Assembly (NCBI RefSeq): GCF_001945445.1 | Contig: NZ_MSXW01000012.1 | Span: 124,001 to 188,000, forward strand | Reading direction: 5' to 3' | DNA from: Pseudomonas sp. PA27(2017) | GTDB lineage: Bacteria; Pseudomonadota; Gammaproteobacteria; Pseudomonadales; Pseudomonadaceae | DNA length: 64,000 nucleotides | Part shown: positions 29,713 to 39,984 of the stretch, one piece after another | Numbering within the stretch: position 1 is the stretch's first letter | Layout of the letters: each line of letters opens with the position of its first letter | Made by a program: the position numbers and the translations under genes | Notes under the pieces: generated by a model | What the model was told of the DNA's origin: nothing | The model's input: the letters and a program-made list of their open reading frames with translations, nothing else | Databases searched by the model: none

Positions 29713-30483
29713 ATGAACGATCCGCGCAAGAACGACAGCAGCGAACCCACCACCCACTTCGGTTTCCAGGACGTTCCGGAAAGCCGCAAGGCGGAAAAGG
29801 TCGCCGAGGTGTTCCATTCGGTGGCCGCCAAGTACGACCTGATGAACGACCTGCTCTCCGGCGGCATGCATCGCCTGTGGAAGCGCTTCACCATCGAGCT
29901 GTCCGGCGTGCGCAGCGGCAACCGGGTGCTCGACATCGCTGGCGGCACTGGTGACCTGGCCCGCCAGTTCTCACGCATCGTCGGCGAGACCGGCGAAGTG
30001 GTGCTGGCCGACATCAACGCTTCGATGCTCAAGGTTGGCCGCGACCGCCTGCTCGACCGCGGCGTGTCCGGCAACATTTCCTTCGTGCAGGCCGATGCCG
30101 AGAAGCTGCCTTTCCCGGACAATCATTTCGACTGCGTGACCATCGCCTTCGGCCTGCGCAACGTCACCCACAAGGACGCGGCCATCGCCTCCATGCTGCG
30201 CGTGCTCAAGCCGGGCGGCCGCCTGTTGGTGCTAGAGTTCTCCAAGCCCAAGAGCAGCCTGCTGTCCAAGGTCTACGACACCTACTCGTTCAACTTCATG
30301 CCGCTGGTGGGCAAGCTGGTCACCAACGACGCCGACAGCTACCGCTACCTGGCCGAGTCGATCCGCATGCACCCGGACCAGGACACCCTCAAGGCGATGA
30401 TGCTGGACGCCGGTTTCGACCGCGTGACGTACCACAACATGACCGGCGGCATCGTCGCCCTGCACCGCGGTATCAAGCCCTGA
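29713..30483 (+). CDS. ubiE: Ubiquinone/menaquinone biosynthesis C-methyltransferase UbiE
   Basis: 256 residues starting [20 protein letters not shown]. The SAM-binding motif is [15 protein letters not shown] near residue 73. [21 protein letters not shown] near 137 and [15 protein letters not shown] near 166 are the UbiE/COQ5 signatures. It methylates the ubiquinone ring at C2. Its stop overlaps the ubiJ start (ATGA), beginning the ubiE-ubiJ-ubiB operon. Confidence 0.97.
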   Translation: MNDPRKNDSSEPTTHFGFQDVPESRKAEKVAEVFHSVAAKYDLMNDLLSGGMHRLWKRFTIELSGVRSGNRVLDIAGGTGDLARQFSRIVGETGEVVLADINASMLKVGRDRLLDRGVSGNISFVQADAEKLPFPDNHFDCVTIAFGLRNVTHKDAAIASMLRVLKPGGRLLVLEFSKPKSSLLSKVYDTYSFNFMPLVGKLVTNDADSYRYLAESIRMHPDQDTLKAMMLDAGFDRVTYHNMTGGIVALHRGIKP

Positions 30484-31100
30484 TGCTCACCCAGGCCCTG
30501 CTGGCGGCCGTCGAGCGCGGCCTCAACCGTGTGCTCGAGCTGGACAGCACCGCACTGCCTCGCCTGGCCAGGCTCAATGGCCGGGTGATCGCGGTGCAGG
30601 CCCAGTCGCCGTCACTGCAGATGTTCATTCTCGCCGACGGCCAGGGGCTGCGCCTGGCCGGGCAATGGGCCGGCGCGGTCGACTGCACCCTGCGTGCCCC
30701 CGCCAGCGCCCTGCTGCGCCTGGCCCTGGCCCGGGACAAGCAGGCGGTGCTGCACGAGCCCGAGGTCGAACTCGATGGCGACAGCGGCGCGCTGATGGAG
30801 CTGGCCGGTGTGCTGCAGGATCTGGATCTGGACTGGGAGTACGAGCTGTCGCGCTGGCTCGGCCCGCTGCCCACGGCGCTGCTGGCTGGCCACCTGCGCA
30901 GCCGCGCCGGCTGGACGCGGGAGAACCTGCAAAGCCTGCAACTGAGCCTGGCCGACTACCTCAGCGAAGAATCGCGCACACTGGTCGGCCGCCGCGAGGC
31001 CGACGCCCGCTTTGCCGAACTCGATGACCTGAAACTCTCCCTCGACCGTCTCGACGCGCGCATCGAGCGCCTCGCCCAACGCCATAAGCCCATCGCATGA
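30483..31100 (+). CDS. ubiJ: Ubiquinone biosynthesis accessory factor UbiJ
   Basis: 205 residues with an SCP2-type lipid-binding domain at about 15-110 ([20 protein letters not shown]), followed by a helical C-terminus ending in a probable coiled coil ([20 protein letters not shown]). UbiJ binds ubiquinone intermediates and helps organise the soluble Ubi metabolon. Start and stop both overlap neighbours (1 bp with ubiE, 4 bp with ubiB), indicating tight coupling. Confidence 0.93.
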   Translation: MLTQALLAAVERGLNRVLELDSTALPRLARLNGRVIAVQAQSPSLQMFILADGQGLRLAGQWAGAVDCTLRAPASALLRLALARDKQAVLHEPEVELDGDSGALMELAGVLQDLDLDWEYELSRWLGPLPTALLAGHLRSRAGWTRENLQSLQLSLADYLSEESRTLVGRREADARFAELDDLKLSLDRLDARIERLAQRHKPIA

Positions 31101-32704
31101 AGCTGCTTGCCGTTCGTCGTCTGTTGCGCATCCTCTACGTGGTCATCCGCTACCGCCTCGATGACCTGCTGTTCGCCCTGCCGCTGCCGTTCTGGCTGCG
31201 CGCGCCGCGCTTCCTGTTGCCATGGCGCTGGGTGCCGCGCGGCAAGTCGTCGCGCAGCCGCGGTGAAAGCCTGCGCCTGGCGCTGGAGGAGCTGGGGCCG
31301 ATCTTCATCAAGTTCGGTCAGTTGCTGTCCACCCGCCGCGATCTGCTGCCGCCGGATATCGCCGACGAACTGGCGCACCTGCAGGACCGCGTACCGCCGT
31401 TCGACCCGGCCAAGTCCCTGGCGCTGATCGAAGAGCAGCTCGGCGTGCCGGTGAGCGTGGCGTTCGCCCGTTTCGACACCGCACCACTGGCCTCGGCCTC
31501 GGTGGCCCAGGTGCACGCCGCGCAGCTGAAAAGCGGCGAGGAAGTGGTGGTCAAGGTAGTGCGTCCCGGCCTCAAGCCGGTGATCAAGGCCGACATGGCC
31601 TGGCTGTTCCTGCTCGCCAAGATGGCCGAGCGCGCCTCGGCCGAAGCCCGTCGCCTGCACCCGGTGGACGTGGTCAGCGACTACGAGAAGACCATCTACG
31701 ACGAGCTCGATCTGCTGCGCGAGGCGGCCAACGCCAGCCAGCTGCGGCGCAATTTCGAAGACTCCGGCCTGCTCTACGTGCCCCAGGTGTACTGGGACTG
31801 GTGCCGCCCCAAGGTGCTGGTGATGGAGCGCATCTACGGCATTCCGGTCAACGACATGGTAACCCTGGCCGACCAGCGCACCGACATGAAACTGCTGGCC
31901 GAGCGCGGCGTGGAGATCTTCTTCACCCAAGTGTTCACCCACAGCTTCTTCCACGCCGACATGCACCCGGGCAACATCTTCGTCAGCACCCGCACGCCGT
32001 GGAACCCGCAGTACATCGCCATCGACTGCGGCATCATCGGCAGCCTCACCCCCGAGGACCAGGACTACCTGGCGCGCAACCTGGTGGCCTTCTTCAAGCG
32101 TGACTACCGCAAGGTGGCGCAACTGCACATCGATTCGGGCTGGGTGCCCCAGGAGACCCAGGTCAACGACTTCGAGGCGGCGATCCGTACCGTTTGCGAG
32201 CCGATCTTCGAGCGCCCCCTCAAGGACATCTCCTTCGGCCTGCTGCTGATGCGCCTGTTCCAGACCGCACGACGCTTCAACATGGAAATCCAGCCGCAAC
32301 TGGTGCTGCTGCAGAAGACCCTGCTGAACATCGAGGGTCTGGGCCGCCAGCTGTACCCCGACCTGGACCTGTGGACCACTGCCCAGCCATTCCTGGAGCG
32401 CTGGATGCGCGAGCGCGTCAGCCCACGCAACGTCATGCACAACCTGCAGAGCCAGGTCGAGCAATTGCCGCACCTGGCCAACATGACCCGCAGCCTGCTC
32501 GAGCGTATGGCCCAGCCCCACGCCAACGACCCGCCACCGCCATGGCGCGAACGCGATGGTTGGGCGGTGCGGCTGATCGGCGCCGCGCTGATCGGCGGCG
32601 GTGTGGTGACAGCCCTCGGCCTGGGCAACCTGAGCGAACCCGCCACGGCCTGGCCGGCCTGGCTGATGGGCGCCAGCGGTCTGTACCTGGTCCTGCGCCG
32701 ATAG
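31097..32704 (+). CDS. ubiB: Ubiquinone biosynthesis protein kinase-like UbiB
   Basis: 535 residues of the ABC1/ADCK/UbiB atypical kinase family. The invariant KxGQ motif appears as [20 protein letters not shown] near residue 75. An Ala-rich loop ([16 protein letters not shown]) replaces the kinase P-loop near residue 132, and [11 protein letters not shown] near residue 286 is the catalytic-loop equivalent. Two C-terminal transmembrane helices span about 490-535. It is an ATPase thought to help extract hydrophobic CoQ precursors from the membrane. It is the third gene of ubiE-ubiJ-ubiB. Confidence 0.97.
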   Translation: MKLLAVRRLLRILYVVIRYRLDDLLFALPLPFWLRAPRFLLPWRWVPRGKSSRSRGESLRLALEELGPIFIKFGQLLSTRRDLLPPDIADELAHLQDRVPPFDPAKSLALIEEQLGVPVSVAFARFDTAPLASASVAQVHAAQLKSGEEVVVKVVRPGLKPVIKADMAWLFLLAKMAERASAEARRLHPVDVVSDYEKTIYDELDLLREAANASQLRRNFEDSGLLYVPQVYWDWCRPKVLVMERIYGIPVNDMVTLADQRTDMKLLAERGVEIFFTQVFTHSFFHADMHPGNIFVSTRTPWNPQYIAIDCGIIGSLTPEDQDYLARNLVAFFKRDYRKVAQLHIDSGWVPQETQVNDFEAAIRTVCEPIFERPLKDISFGLLLMRLFQTARRFNMEIQPQLVLLQKTLLNIEGLGRQLYPDLDLWTTAQPFLERWMRERVSPRNVMHNLQSQVEQLPHLANMTRSLLERMAQPHANDPPPPWRERDGWAVRLIGAALIGGGVVTALGLGNLSEPATAWPAWLMGASGLYLVLRR

Positions 32705-32756
32705 CCAGCCCGCGTCCCGGCTGGCACACTTGGCTTCGATTGAAGATGGAAATGCA

Positions 32757-33158
32757 ATGAACGACTGGCTAGATGCAATCAAGTGGGACGACAACGGCCT
32801 GATCCCGGCCATCGCCCAGGACTACCAGACCGGGCGCATCCTGATGATGGCCTGGATGAACCGCGAAGCCCTGGCGTTGACCGCCAGCGAGCAGCGCGCC
32901 ATTTATTGGTCACGTTCGCGCGGCAAGCTGTGGCGCAAGGGCGAGGAGTCCGGCCATGTGCAGAAACTCCACGAGCTGCGCCTGGACTGCGACGCCGACG
33001 TGATCGTGCTGATGGTCGAGCAGTTGGGCGGCATCGCCTGCCACACCGGCCGCGAGAGCTGCTTCTATCGGGTGTTCGAAAACGGTGCCTGGAAAACCGT
33101 CGATGCGGTGCTGAAAGATCCGCACACCATCTATTCGCCGGAGCACCGCCATGACTGA
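32757..33158 (+). CDS. hisI: Phosphoribosyl-AMP cyclohydrolase HisI
   Basis: 133 residues, monofunctional. [31 protein letters not shown] and the metal-binding [27 protein letters not shown] are the complete HisI signatures, including the Asp and Cys zinc/magnesium ligands. It opens the adenine ring in the third step of histidine biosynthesis. It overlaps hisE by 8 bp. HisI and HisE are separate proteins here, as in Pseudomonas, and lie away from the rest of the his genes. Confidence 0.97.
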   Translation: MNDWLDAIKWDDNGLIPAIAQDYQTGRILMMAWMNREALALTASEQRAIYWSRSRGKLWRKGEESGHVQKLHELRLDCDADVIVLMVEQLGGIACHTGRESCFYRVFENGAWKTVDAVLKDPHTIYSPEHRHD

Positions 33159-33492
33159 TACCCTCAAGCGCCTGGCCGAGGTGCTGGAGTCGCGCAAGGG
33201 CGCGGCACCGGATAGCTCGTACGTGGCCAGCCTGTACCACAAGGGCCTGAACAAGATTCTGGAGAAGGTCGGCGAAGAATCGGTGGAAACCATTCTTGCC
33301 GCCAAGGACGCCGCCAGCAGCGGCGACTGCAGCGACCTGATCTACGAAACCGCCGACCTGTGGTTCCACAGCCTGGTCATGCTGGCCGCACTGGATCAGC
33401 ACCCGCAAGCGGTGCTGGACGAACTGGATCGCCGTTTCGGCCTGTCGGGGCACGCGGAAAAAGCCGCGCGCAGCGACAGCGACACTCAATAA
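33151..33492 (+). CDS. hisE: Phosphoribosyl-ATP pyrophosphatase HisE
   Basis: 113 residues. The all-alpha MazG-like pyrophosphatase motif is seen in [19 protein letters not shown] (EExxE) near residue 32 and [17 protein letters not shown] (ExxD) near residue 64. It hydrolyses PR-ATP to PR-AMP, the step before HisI. Its start lies within the end of hisI, so the two are cotranslated. tatA follows 24 bp after its stop. Confidence 0.96.
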   Translation: MTDTLKRLAEVLESRKGAAPDSSYVASLYHKGLNKILEKVGEESVETILAAKDAASSGDCSDLIYETADLWFHSLVMLAALDQHPQAVLDELDRRFGLSGHAEKAARSDSDTQ

Positions 33493-33516
33493 AGACGCTG
33501 ACGAGGACTACGAAAC

Positions 33517-33792
33517 ATGGGCATTTTCGACTGGAAACACTGGGTCGTCATTCTGATCGTCGTGGTGCTGGTGTTCGGTACCAAGAAACTCAAGAACCTG
33601 GGTTCCGACCTCGGTGAAACCATCAAGGGTTTCCGCAAGGCGATGAACGAGGAAGACGGCAAGCCGGCCGAGCCGCACGCGCAACAGCCGCAGCAGCCGC
33701 AACAGCCTTACCAGCAACAAGCACCGCTGAACCAGCCGCACACCGTTGAAGGCCAGGCCAGCAAGGTCGAAGAACCGCTGCGCAAAGACTGA
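33517..33792 (+). CDS. tatA: Sec-independent translocase subunit TatA
   Basis: 91 residues. A single N-terminal transmembrane helix ([20 protein letters not shown]) has the FGTKKL hinge, followed by the amphipathic helix [20 protein letters not shown] and a Gln/Pro-rich tail ([13 protein letters not shown]). TatA oligomers form the size-variable channel for folded proteins bearing twin-arginine signals. It begins the tatABC run, and an ACGAGGA ribosome site precedes it. Confidence 0.96.
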   Translation: MGIFDWKHWVVILIVVVLVFGTKKLKNLGSDLGETIKGFRKAMNEEDGKPAEPHAQQPQQPQQPYQQQAPLNQPHTVEGQASKVEEPLRKD

Positions 33793-33800
33793 GGCAAAGC

Positions 33801-34205
33801 ATGTTCGGTATCAGTTTCAGCGAGCTGCTGCTGGTCGGGCTGATCGCCCTGCTGGTGCTCGGCCCCGAGCGCCTGCCAGGTGCGGCGCGCACCGCCGGGT
33901 TGTGGATCGGGCGCATCAAGCGCAGCTTCAACGCGATCAAGTCGGAAGTCGAGCGTGAGATCGGCGCTGACGAAATACGCCGGCAACTGCATAACGAACG
34001 CATCCTCGAACTGGAGCGCGAGATGCAGGCGGTCAAGAACGACATCCTGCCGCCGGCGCCCCAGGCCAGCGTGCCGCCGCCTGCCATGCAACCGAGCACC
34101 GCTGCCGAGCCCGCTGCGCAAGCGCCGGTGGAGCCCGCTCCAGCGCCTGCAACACCGCCCTCCACGGCGCCCGTCGCCAGCCAGGACAAGACGCCGCAAC
34201 CATGA
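33801..34205 (+). CDS. tatB: Sec-independent translocase subunit TatB
   Basis: 134 residues. The N-terminal transmembrane helix [21 protein letters not shown] carries the GPERLP hinge that separates TatB from TatA. A long amphipathic, charged helix and an Ala/Pro-rich tail follow. TatB with TatC forms the twin-arginine signal receptor. It lies 8 bp after tatA and overlaps tatC by 4 bp. Confidence 0.96.
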   Translation: MFGISFSELLLVGLIALLVLGPERLPGAARTAGLWIGRIKRSFNAIKSEVEREIGADEIRRQLHNERILELEREMQAVKNDILPPAPQASVPPPAMQPSTAAEPAAQAPVEPAPAPATPPSTAPVASQDKTPQP

Positions 34206-34996
34206 GTCGACTGCCCGACAACGACCAGGAAATGCCGCTGGTTTCCCACCTCGCCGAATTGCGCACCCGCCTGCTACGCTGCGTGGCGGCGATCTTCCTG
34301 ATCTTCGCCGGCCTGTTCTATTTCGCGCAGAAGATCTACACACTGGTCTCGGCGCCGCTGCGCCAGTACCTGCCCGAAGGCGCGACGATGATCGCCACCG
34401 ACGTGGCCTCACCGTTCCTCACGCCCTTCAAGCTGACCATGATCGTCGCGGTATTCCTGGCCATGCCGGTGATCCTGCACCAGGTCTGGGGCTTCATCGC
34501 CCCGGGGCTGTACAAGCACGAAAAGCGCATCGCCATTCCGCTGCTGATCTCCAGCATCATCCTGTTCTATGCCGGCATGGCCTTCGCCTACTTCCTGGTA
34601 TTCCCGATCATCTTCCACTTCTTCGCCAGCGTGACGCCCGAAGGCGTGTCGATGATGACCGACATCGCCAGCTACCTCGACTTCGTGATGACGCTGTTCT
34701 TCGCCTTCGGCGTGGCGTTCGAGATCCCGGTCGCGGTGGTGCTGCTGATCTGGATCGGCATCGTCGACGTCGAATACCTGCGCAAGATCCGCCCTTACGT
34801 GATCATCGGCTGCTTCGTGGTCGGCATGATCCTCACCCCGCCGGATATCTTCTCGCAGACCCTGCTCGCCGTCCCGATGTGGCTGCTGTTCGAACTGGGC
34901 ATCCTGGCCGGCAGCCTGATCCGCACGCGCCGCGGCCAGCCGGATGAGGAAGACGAAAACGCACCGACCGACCAGCCGCCCAGCGTCCAGCCATGA
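34202..34996 (+). CDS. tatC: Sec-independent translocase subunit TatC
   Basis: 264 residues with six predicted membrane spans. [20 protein letters not shown] near residue 11 and [20 protein letters not shown] near residue 166, which contains the conserved Glu, are TatC signatures. It recognises twin-arginine signal peptides. The C-terminus is acidic ([13 protein letters not shown]). It overlaps tatB and rsmE by 4 bp each. Confidence 0.97.
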   Translation: MSRLPDNDQEMPLVSHLAELRTRLLRCVAAIFLIFAGLFYFAQKIYTLVSAPLRQYLPEGATMIATDVASPFLTPFKLTMIVAVFLAMPVILHQVWGFIAPGLYKHEKRIAIPLLISSIILFYAGMAFAYFLVFPIIFHFFASVTPEGVSMMTDIASYLDFVMTLFFAFGVAFEIPVAVVLLIWIGIVDVEYLRKIRPYVIIGCFVVGMILTPPDIFSQTLLAVPMWLLFELGILAGSLIRTRRGQPDEEDENAPTDQPPSVQP

Positions 34997-35700
34997 ATCT
35001 GCTGCTGCTCGAGGACGGTGACTTCATCGCCGCCGACCGGGTGCGCCTGAGCGGTCGCCGCCTCACCCATCTCAATGAAGTGCACCGCGCCGAGAACGGC
35101 GACACCTTGCGTGTCGGCCGCCTTGGCGGGCAGATGGGTCGTGGCCAGCTGTTGCAGCTCGATGGGGCGAGCGCGGAACTCCAGGTCGCCTTCGACCAGC
35201 CGCCACCGGCCAAATTGCCGATCACCCTGCTGCTCGCCCTGCCGCGCCCGAAGATGCTCAAGCGCGTGCTGCAGAGCGTCAGCGCCATGGGCGTGCCGCG
35301 GTTGGTGCTGCTCAACAGCTACCGGGTGGAGAAAAGCTTCTGGCAGACACCCTTTCTGGAGCCGGAAGCGATTCGCGAGCAGTTGATCCTGGGCCTGGAG
35401 CAGGCCCGGGATACCGTACTGCCCGAGGTGATCATCGAGAAGCGCTTCAAGCCCTTCGTCGAGGATCGTCTGCCCCAGCTGGCCGCCGGCACGCTGGGCC
35501 TGACCGGGCACCCCGGCGACTACCCGGCCTGCCCCCGCGCCGTCGAGCAAGCGGTAACCCTGGCCATCGGCCCGGAAGGCGGTTGGATTCCCTACGAAGT
35601 GGACAAGCTGGCCGAGGCCGGCCTCAAGCCAGTGCAGCTGGGTGAGCGGATCTTGCGGGTGGAAACGGCTGTTACCGCGCTATTGGCCAGGTTGTTCTGA
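34993..35700 (+). CDS. rsmE: 16S rRNA (uracil(1498)-N3)-methyltransferase RsmE
   Basis: 235 residues. An N-terminal PUA-like RNA-binding domain spans about 1-70, followed by the SPOUT methyltransferase knot with [21 protein letters not shown] near residue 192 and [17 protein letters not shown] at the end, which are the family's SAM-binding knot. It methylates U1498 in the decoding centre. It is translationally coupled to tatC and is the last gene of this run. Confidence 0.95.
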   Translation: MNLLLLEDGDFIAADRVRLSGRRLTHLNEVHRAENGDTLRVGRLGGQMGRGQLLQLDGASAELQVAFDQPPPAKLPITLLLALPRPKMLKRVLQSVSAMGVPRLVLLNSYRVEKSFWQTPFLEPEAIREQLILGLEQARDTVLPEVIIEKRFKPFVEDRLPQLAAGTLGLTGHPGDYPACPRAVEQAVTLAIGPEGGWIPYEVDKLAEAGLKPVQLGERILRVETAVTALLARLF

Positions 35701-35721
35701 GCGGTGCACGAGGGCGGCTTA

Positions 35722-35858
35722 GTGGCGGTAGCGGCCGTTATCCGATCCATTGTGGGAGCCGCGACCTCGCGGCGAATCGCTCAGGCACCGCCGAAATAGG
35801 CAGTCAGGCTGCAATCGTTTCGCCCCGAGGTCGGGGCTCCCACAGGTTGGTTTGAGTG
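35722..35858. repeat. Dispersed 137-bp intergenic repeat, copy 1
   Basis: 131 of 137 positions are identical, without gaps, to 57665-57801. It contains REP-like complementary ends (GTGGGAGCCGCGACCTCG near 35752 against the CGAGGTCGGGGCTCCCAC end at 35843) around a conserved spacer with AATAGGCAGTCAGGCTGCAA. It has no coding potential that makes sense. It sits just after rsmE. Confidence 0.9.
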
Positions 35859-35986
35859 TCTGCTTCTGCCTTACCAAGGCCATCGCGTAGCAGCAGGACA
35901 TCCGGTAACGCCTTGCCCTGAGCAACGATTTGGCGCCAGCATGCGGTCTGCCTATGATGAATACCTCGTGCCCTCAAGGAGCTGTC

Positions 35987-36880
35987 ATGCGCCGTCTGCT
36001 CACCGGCATCACCGTCATCCTGCTGTTGCTGCTCAACACGCTGATTCTCATCGGGCCGATGATGTTCATCGCCCTCGGCAAGTTCGTGCTGCCCGGCCAG
36101 GCGCTGAAGGCGGCCTGTTCGCGCCAGGTGATGCATATCGCCGAAGCCTGGGCCGAGAACTGCAAGCGCATCTTCGCGGCGCTCACGCCGACCCAGTGGG
36201 ATATCCGCGGCAACGCCGAGCTGCGCCAGGACACCTCCTACCTGGTCATCAGCAACCACCAGTCGTGGGTCGACATTCCCGCGCTGGTGCAGGCCTTCAA
36301 CCGCAAGACGCCCTACTTCAAATTCTTCCTCAAACAGCAGCTGATCTGGGTGCCCTTTCTCGGCCTGGCGTTCTGGGCGCTGGATTACCCCTTCATGAAG
36401 CGCTACAGCAAGGCCAAGCTGGAGAAGTACCCGCAGCTCAAGGGCCAGGACCTGGAAATCACCCGCCGCGCTTGCGAGAAATTCCGGGATCTGCCGGTTA
36501 CCGTGGTCAATTACCTGGAAGGCACGCGCTTCACGCCCGCCAAGCAGGCCCAGCAGGGCTCGCCCTATCAGCACCTGCTCAAGCCCAAAGCCGGCGGGGT
36601 GGCCTTCGTACTCGCGGCCCTGGGCGAGCAGCTCGACGCCATTCTGGATGTCACCATCGTTTATGCCGAGGACACGCCGCCCGGTTTCTGGAGGCTGATC
36701 AGTGGCCAGGTGCCAAAGGTGATCATGGATATCCGCACCCGGCCGCTGGAGCCGGCGCTGTGGCAGGGTGACTACCAGAACGATGCGGATTTCCGCCTGT
36801 ACGTACAGGATTGGGTCAGCGGCCTTTGGGAAGAGAAGGATGCGCTGATCACCCAGCTGAAGCAGGAAGCCAAGGGCTGA
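35987..36880 (+). CDS. Lysophospholipid acyltransferase-like protein (YihG/PlsC family)
   Basis: 297 residues from the ATG at 35987, preceded by AAGGAG. There is an N-terminal membrane anchor (LLTGITVILLLLLNTLILIG). The acyltransferase motif ISNHQSWVDIPAL (HxxxxD) lies near residue 91, and LEGTRFTPAK near residue 180 is the second motif. YihG-type enzymes acylate lysophosphatidate at the inner membrane, and a relative modulates membrane fluidity; the acyl preference is unknown. It is monocistronic, followed by the convergent VOC gene. Confidence 0.87.
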   Translation: MRRLLTGITVILLLLLNTLILIGPMMFIALGKFVLPGQALKAACSRQVMHIAEAWAENCKRIFAALTPTQWDIRGNAELRQDTSYLVISNHQSWVDIPALVQAFNRKTPYFKFFLKQQLIWVPFLGLAFWALDYPFMKRYSKAKLEKYPQLKGQDLEITRRACEKFRDLPVTVVNYLEGTRFTPAKQAQQGSPYQHLLKPKAGGVAFVLAALGEQLDAILDVTIVYAEDTPPGFWRLISGQVPKVIMDIRTRPLEPALWQGDYQNDADFRLYVQDWVSGLWEEKDALITQLKQEAKG

Positions 36881-36904
36881 GCCTGCCCCAGCCAAACGAC
36901 TTCA

Positions 36905-37339
36905 TCAGTCCGGCAGGATCATATGGCCGGCCTCGTCGAGCGGCGCGAAGGGATTGTGCGCCAGCTCCCAAAGGTGGCCGTCCGGATCGGCGAAGTATCC
37001 TGAATAGCCACCCCAGAACACCTTCTCCGGCGCCTTGACCTGCTGCGCTCCCGAGGCGACAGCGAGCGCCATGGCCGCGTCCACGGCTTCCGGGCTTTCC
37101 AGATTGTGCGCCAGGGTGATGCCGGAAAAGCCTGCAGGGCCGGCTTCGGGCAAATTGGCGTCCTTGGCCAGCTCATCGCGTGAGAACAGCCCCAGGGCAA
37201 GGCCCTTGAGCTTGATGAAGACGATCTGCTCCTGGGACGCAGACGAGCGCGTCCAGCCCAGGCGTTCATAGAAGGCGGCGCTGGCCTGTACATCGGCCAC
37301 GCCCAGGGTGATCAGGGAAATCCGCCGGTCAAAGCTCAT
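36905..37339 (-). CDS. VOC family (glyoxalase/bleomycin-resistance-like) protein
   Basis: 144 residues from the ATG at 37339, with AGGAG upstream. Two beta-alpha-beta-beta-beta modules start ISLITLGVADVQASAAFYERLGW and SGITLAHNLESPEAVDAAMA. The closing YSGYFADPDGHLWELAHNP is the usual VOC C-terminal metal-ligand strand. Neither substrate nor metal can be inferred. It lies 73 bp beyond the fdhA terminator in the same direction. Confidence 0.85.
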   Translation of the reverse strand: MSFDRRISLITLGVADVQASAAFYERLGWTRSSASQEQIVFIKLKGLALGLFSRDELAKDANLPEAGPAGFSGITLAHNLESPEAVDAAMALAVASGAQQVKAPEKVFWGGYSGYFADPDGHLWELAHNPFAPLDEAGHMILPD

Positions 37340-37412
37340 GAGGTGCTCCTGCAGGTCGAGCCTGACAGGGTAGCAGCCGTGCTGACCACAGGAATGAAAA
37401 AGGAAGGTAAAG

Positions 37413-37442
37413 AAAAAGCGGAGCCTTGTGGCTCCGCTTTTC
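37413..37442 (-). terminator. Rho-independent terminator of fdhA
   Basis: Reading leftwards, the fdhA stop at 37447 is followed by a perfect 12-bp stem (AAAAGCGGAGCC/GGCTCCGCTTTT) with a four-base loop and a T-run. Its symmetry (A-tract and T-tract) would let it work in both directions. Confidence 0.9.
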
Positions 37443-37446
37443 TGCT

Positions 37447-38646
37447 TCAGGCTGCGCTGAAGGTTTTGTGCGGGTCGATGACGAATTTCTTCGGCACGCC
37501 GGCATCGAACTCGCCGTAACCGCGCGGTGCGTCGTCCAGGCTGATCACCTGCACGCCAACCACTTCGGCGATGTTGATGCGATCCCACATGATGGCCTGC
37601 ATCAGGGCGCGGTTGTACTTCATCACCGGGGTCTGCCCGGTATGAAAGCTATGCGACTTGGCCCAGCCGAGGCCGAAGCGGATGCTCAGGCTGCCGATCT
37701 TCGCCGCGGCGTCCACTGCGCCCGGGTCTTCGGTGACGTAAAGGCCGGGAATACCGATCTTGCCGGCGACCCGAACCACGCCCATCAACGAGTTGAGCAC
37801 CGTGGCCGGCGCCTCGTGCTGGGCACCGGCATGGCCATGGCCGCGGGCCTCGAAGCCCACCGCATCGACCGCGCAATCCACTTCCGGCTCACCGAGCAGG
37901 TCAGCGATCTGCTCATGCAGCGGGGTGTCCTTGGACAGGTCGGCGATTTCGAAACCCTGGGCCTTGGCGTGCGCCAGGCGCACCGGGTTGACGTCACCGA
38001 CGATCACCACGGCGGCGCCCAGCAGGCGAGCCGACGCGGCAGCGGCCAGGCCGACCGGGCCAGCGCCGGCGATATACACCGTGCTGCCCGGGCCAACGCC
38101 AGCGGTCACGGCGCCGTGGTAACCGGTCGGCAGGATGTCGGAGAGGCAGGTCAGGTCGCGGATCTTCTCCATCGCCTTGTCGCGATTCGGCAGCTTGAGC
38201 AGGTTGAAGTCGGCATACGGCACCAGCACGTACTCGGCCTGGCCGCCAGTCCAGTCGCCCATGTCCACGTAACCGTAAGCGCCGCCGGCACGCGCCGGGT
38301 TGACGGTCAGGCACACGCCGGTGTGTTGTTCCTTGCAGGAACGGCAGCGGCCGCAGGCGACGTTGAACGGTACCGAGACCAGATCACCGATCTTCAGGTT
38401 CTCGACGTCGCTGCCCTTCTCGATCACTTCACCGGTGATCTCGTGACCGAGCACCAGGCCGACCTGGGCGGTGGTACGGCCGCGCACCATGTGCTGGTCG
38501 GAGCCGCAGATGTTGGTGGAAACGACCTTCAGAATGACGCCGTGCTCGATCTTGCGACCGCGCGGATCCTGCATCTTCGGATAGTCGATCTTCTGGACTT
38601 CGACCTTGCCTGTGCCGAGATAGACGACACCGCGATTACCAGACAT
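37447..38646 (-). CDS. fdhA: Glutathione-independent formaldehyde dehydrogenase FdhA
   Basis: 399 residues, a zinc-dependent medium-chain dehydrogenase matching the P. putida enzyme in length and N-terminus (MSGNRGVVYLGTGKVEVQ). The catalytic zinc site is in STNICGSDQHMVRGRTTAQVGLVLGHE near residue 46. The structural zinc cysteines are in CGRCRSCKEQHTGVC near 97-111, and the NAD motif GAGPVGLAAAASARLLGA is near 178. It oxidises formaldehyde to formate using tightly bound NAD. Downstream of the sox genes it would remove formaldehyde produced by demethylation. Confidence 0.95.
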   Translation of the reverse strand: MSGNRGVVYLGTGKVEVQKIDYPKMQDPRGRKIEHGVILKVVSTNICGSDQHMVRGRTTAQVGLVLGHEITGEVIEKGSDVENLKIGDLVSVPFNVACGRCRSCKEQHTGVCLTVNPARAGGAYGYVDMGDWTGGQAEYVLVPYADFNLLKLPNRDKAMEKIRDLTCLSDILPTGYHGAVTAGVGPGSTVYIAGAGPVGLAAAASARLLGAAVVIVGDVNPVRLAHAKAQGFEIADLSKDTPLHEQIADLLGEPEVDCAVDAVGFEARGHGHAGAQHEAPATVLNSLMGVVRVAGKIGIPGLYVTEDPGAVDAAAKIGSLSIRFGLGWAKSHSFHTGQTPVMKYNRALMQAIMWDRINIAEVVGVQVISLDDAPRGYGEFDAGVPKKFVIDPHKTFSAA

Positions 38647-38863
38647 ATGAATCTCCTTTCTTCTTGTGGATGCAAGGCGCGAGGTCTTGCGATGGAGTAT
38701 TGAAGCGTCTGTCTCGGCACCCGCCGGTAAGGGCAGGACGGCTACCGAGCTGTCGTGCTGACGGTGAGGGCAGCGCGAATGGTCTAGCCAGACTAGCTAG
38801 CGTATGGCGCAGCCGCGGATGCAAAACCGACAGCCGCCGTTCTCTGCGCGGCACCGCCTCAGG

Positions 38864-39721
38864 TTAGAGGACTACGGTCCGATTGGCGTTGAGAAACACC
38901 CGGCGCTCGAGGAAGTAACCGACCGCGCGGGCCAGGGTCAGGCATTCGATATCGCGGCCTTTTGCCACCAGATCCTCGGGGTAATGCGCATGATCGACGC
39001 TTTCCACTCCCTGGGTGATGATCGGCCCTTCATCCAGGTCGTTGTTGATGAAGTGCGCTGTGGCACCGACCAGTTTCACGCCCTTCTGGTACGCCTGGTG
39101 ATACGGCTTGGCGCCCTTGAAGCCGGGTAACAGCGAGTGATGGATGTTGATCGCCCGGCCGTCGAGCTTGCGGCACAGGTCGGCGGACAGCACCTGCATG
39201 TAGCGGGCAAGCACCACCAGCTCGGCGCCGGTGTCCTCGACCACCTGCATCACCCGGCGCTCCTGGGCGGGCTTGTCGTTGGGGTCGAGCGGAAAGTGGT
39301 GGTACGGGATGCCGTGCCAGTCGGCGAGCGGCTTGAGATCGGGATGGTTGGAGACGATGGCGGTGATGTCCATCGGCAACTGGCCGGTACGTTGGCGGTA
39401 GAGCAGGTCGTTGAGGCAGTGATCGGCCTTGGACACCATGATCACCACCTTGGCGCGGTAGCCCGGCGGCGTCAGCTCGGTGCGCATGTCGAACGGCGCA
39501 GTGCGCTCGTTGAGGCCGGCGAGGAAGGTCGCCTCGTCGAAATCGGCCTGGGTGCGGAATTCGACGCGGATGAAGAAGCGACTGGCCAGGCGATCATCGA
39601 AGCTGTGGTGCTCGGTGACGTAGCAGCCCTGCTCGAACAGGTAGCGGGTCACCACATCCACGGTGCCCAGCACGCTGGGGCAGTGGGCGGTGAGAATCCA
39701 GGTGTCGGGGGTACGGCTCAT
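38864..39721 (-). CDS. purU: Formyltetrahydrofolate deformylase PurU
   Basis: 285 residues. An N-terminal ACT domain (TWILTAHCPSVLGTVDVVTRY) precedes the formyltransferase-like domain with ISNHPDLKPLADWHGIPYHHFP near residue 125, and NIHHSLLPGFKGAKPYHQAY (HSLLPxFxG) near residue 193 containing the catalytic His. It releases formate from 10-formyl-THF. Placed between soxG and fdhA, it would return folate-bound one-carbon units from sarcosine oxidation to free THF. A 217-bp gap without a gene separates it from fdhA. Confidence 0.94.
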   Translation of the reverse strand: MSRTPDTWILTAHCPSVLGTVDVVTRYLFEQGCYVTEHHSFDDRLASRFFIRVEFRTQADFDEATFLAGLNERTAPFDMRTELTPPGYRAKVVIMVSKADHCLNDLLYRQRTGQLPMDITAIVSNHPDLKPLADWHGIPYHHFPLDPNDKPAQERRVMQVVEDTGAELVVLARYMQVLSADLCRKLDGRAINIHHSLLPGFKGAKPYHQAYQKGVKLVGATAHFINNDLDEGPIITQGVESVDHAHYPEDLVAKGRDIECLTLARAVGYFLERRVFLNANRTVVL

Positions 39722-39884
39722 GAAAGCGATTCCTTATGGTGATCGCTCCCATGCGCTGACCGGCAGTGCACGATCTGGAGCGTCGTTGGCTGCACCTGTG
39801 CGCAGCCTTTGGGAGTGGTGAAGCTAAAGCAGGAGCGACGGTCTGTACTCGGTAATGTGGGAGCGGGCATGCCCCCACAGTCAC

Positions 39885-39971
39885 GTAGGGTGGATGACGC
39901 TTCACCTACGCGGCCCGACCCATCCACCGTTGCGATCCCAAGGTGGACGAAAAAAGCGTCGTCCACCCTAC
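39885..39971. repeat. Intergenic palindromic repeat between soxG and purU
   Basis: Arms 39885-39902 (GTAGGGTGGATGACGCTT) and 39954-39971 pair at 17 of 18 positions around a 51-nt spacer. It lies in the 263-bp gap between soxG and purU and could attenuate or stabilise the transcript at that point. Confidence 0.75.
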
Positions 39972-39984
39972 GGTTCCAATGTCC

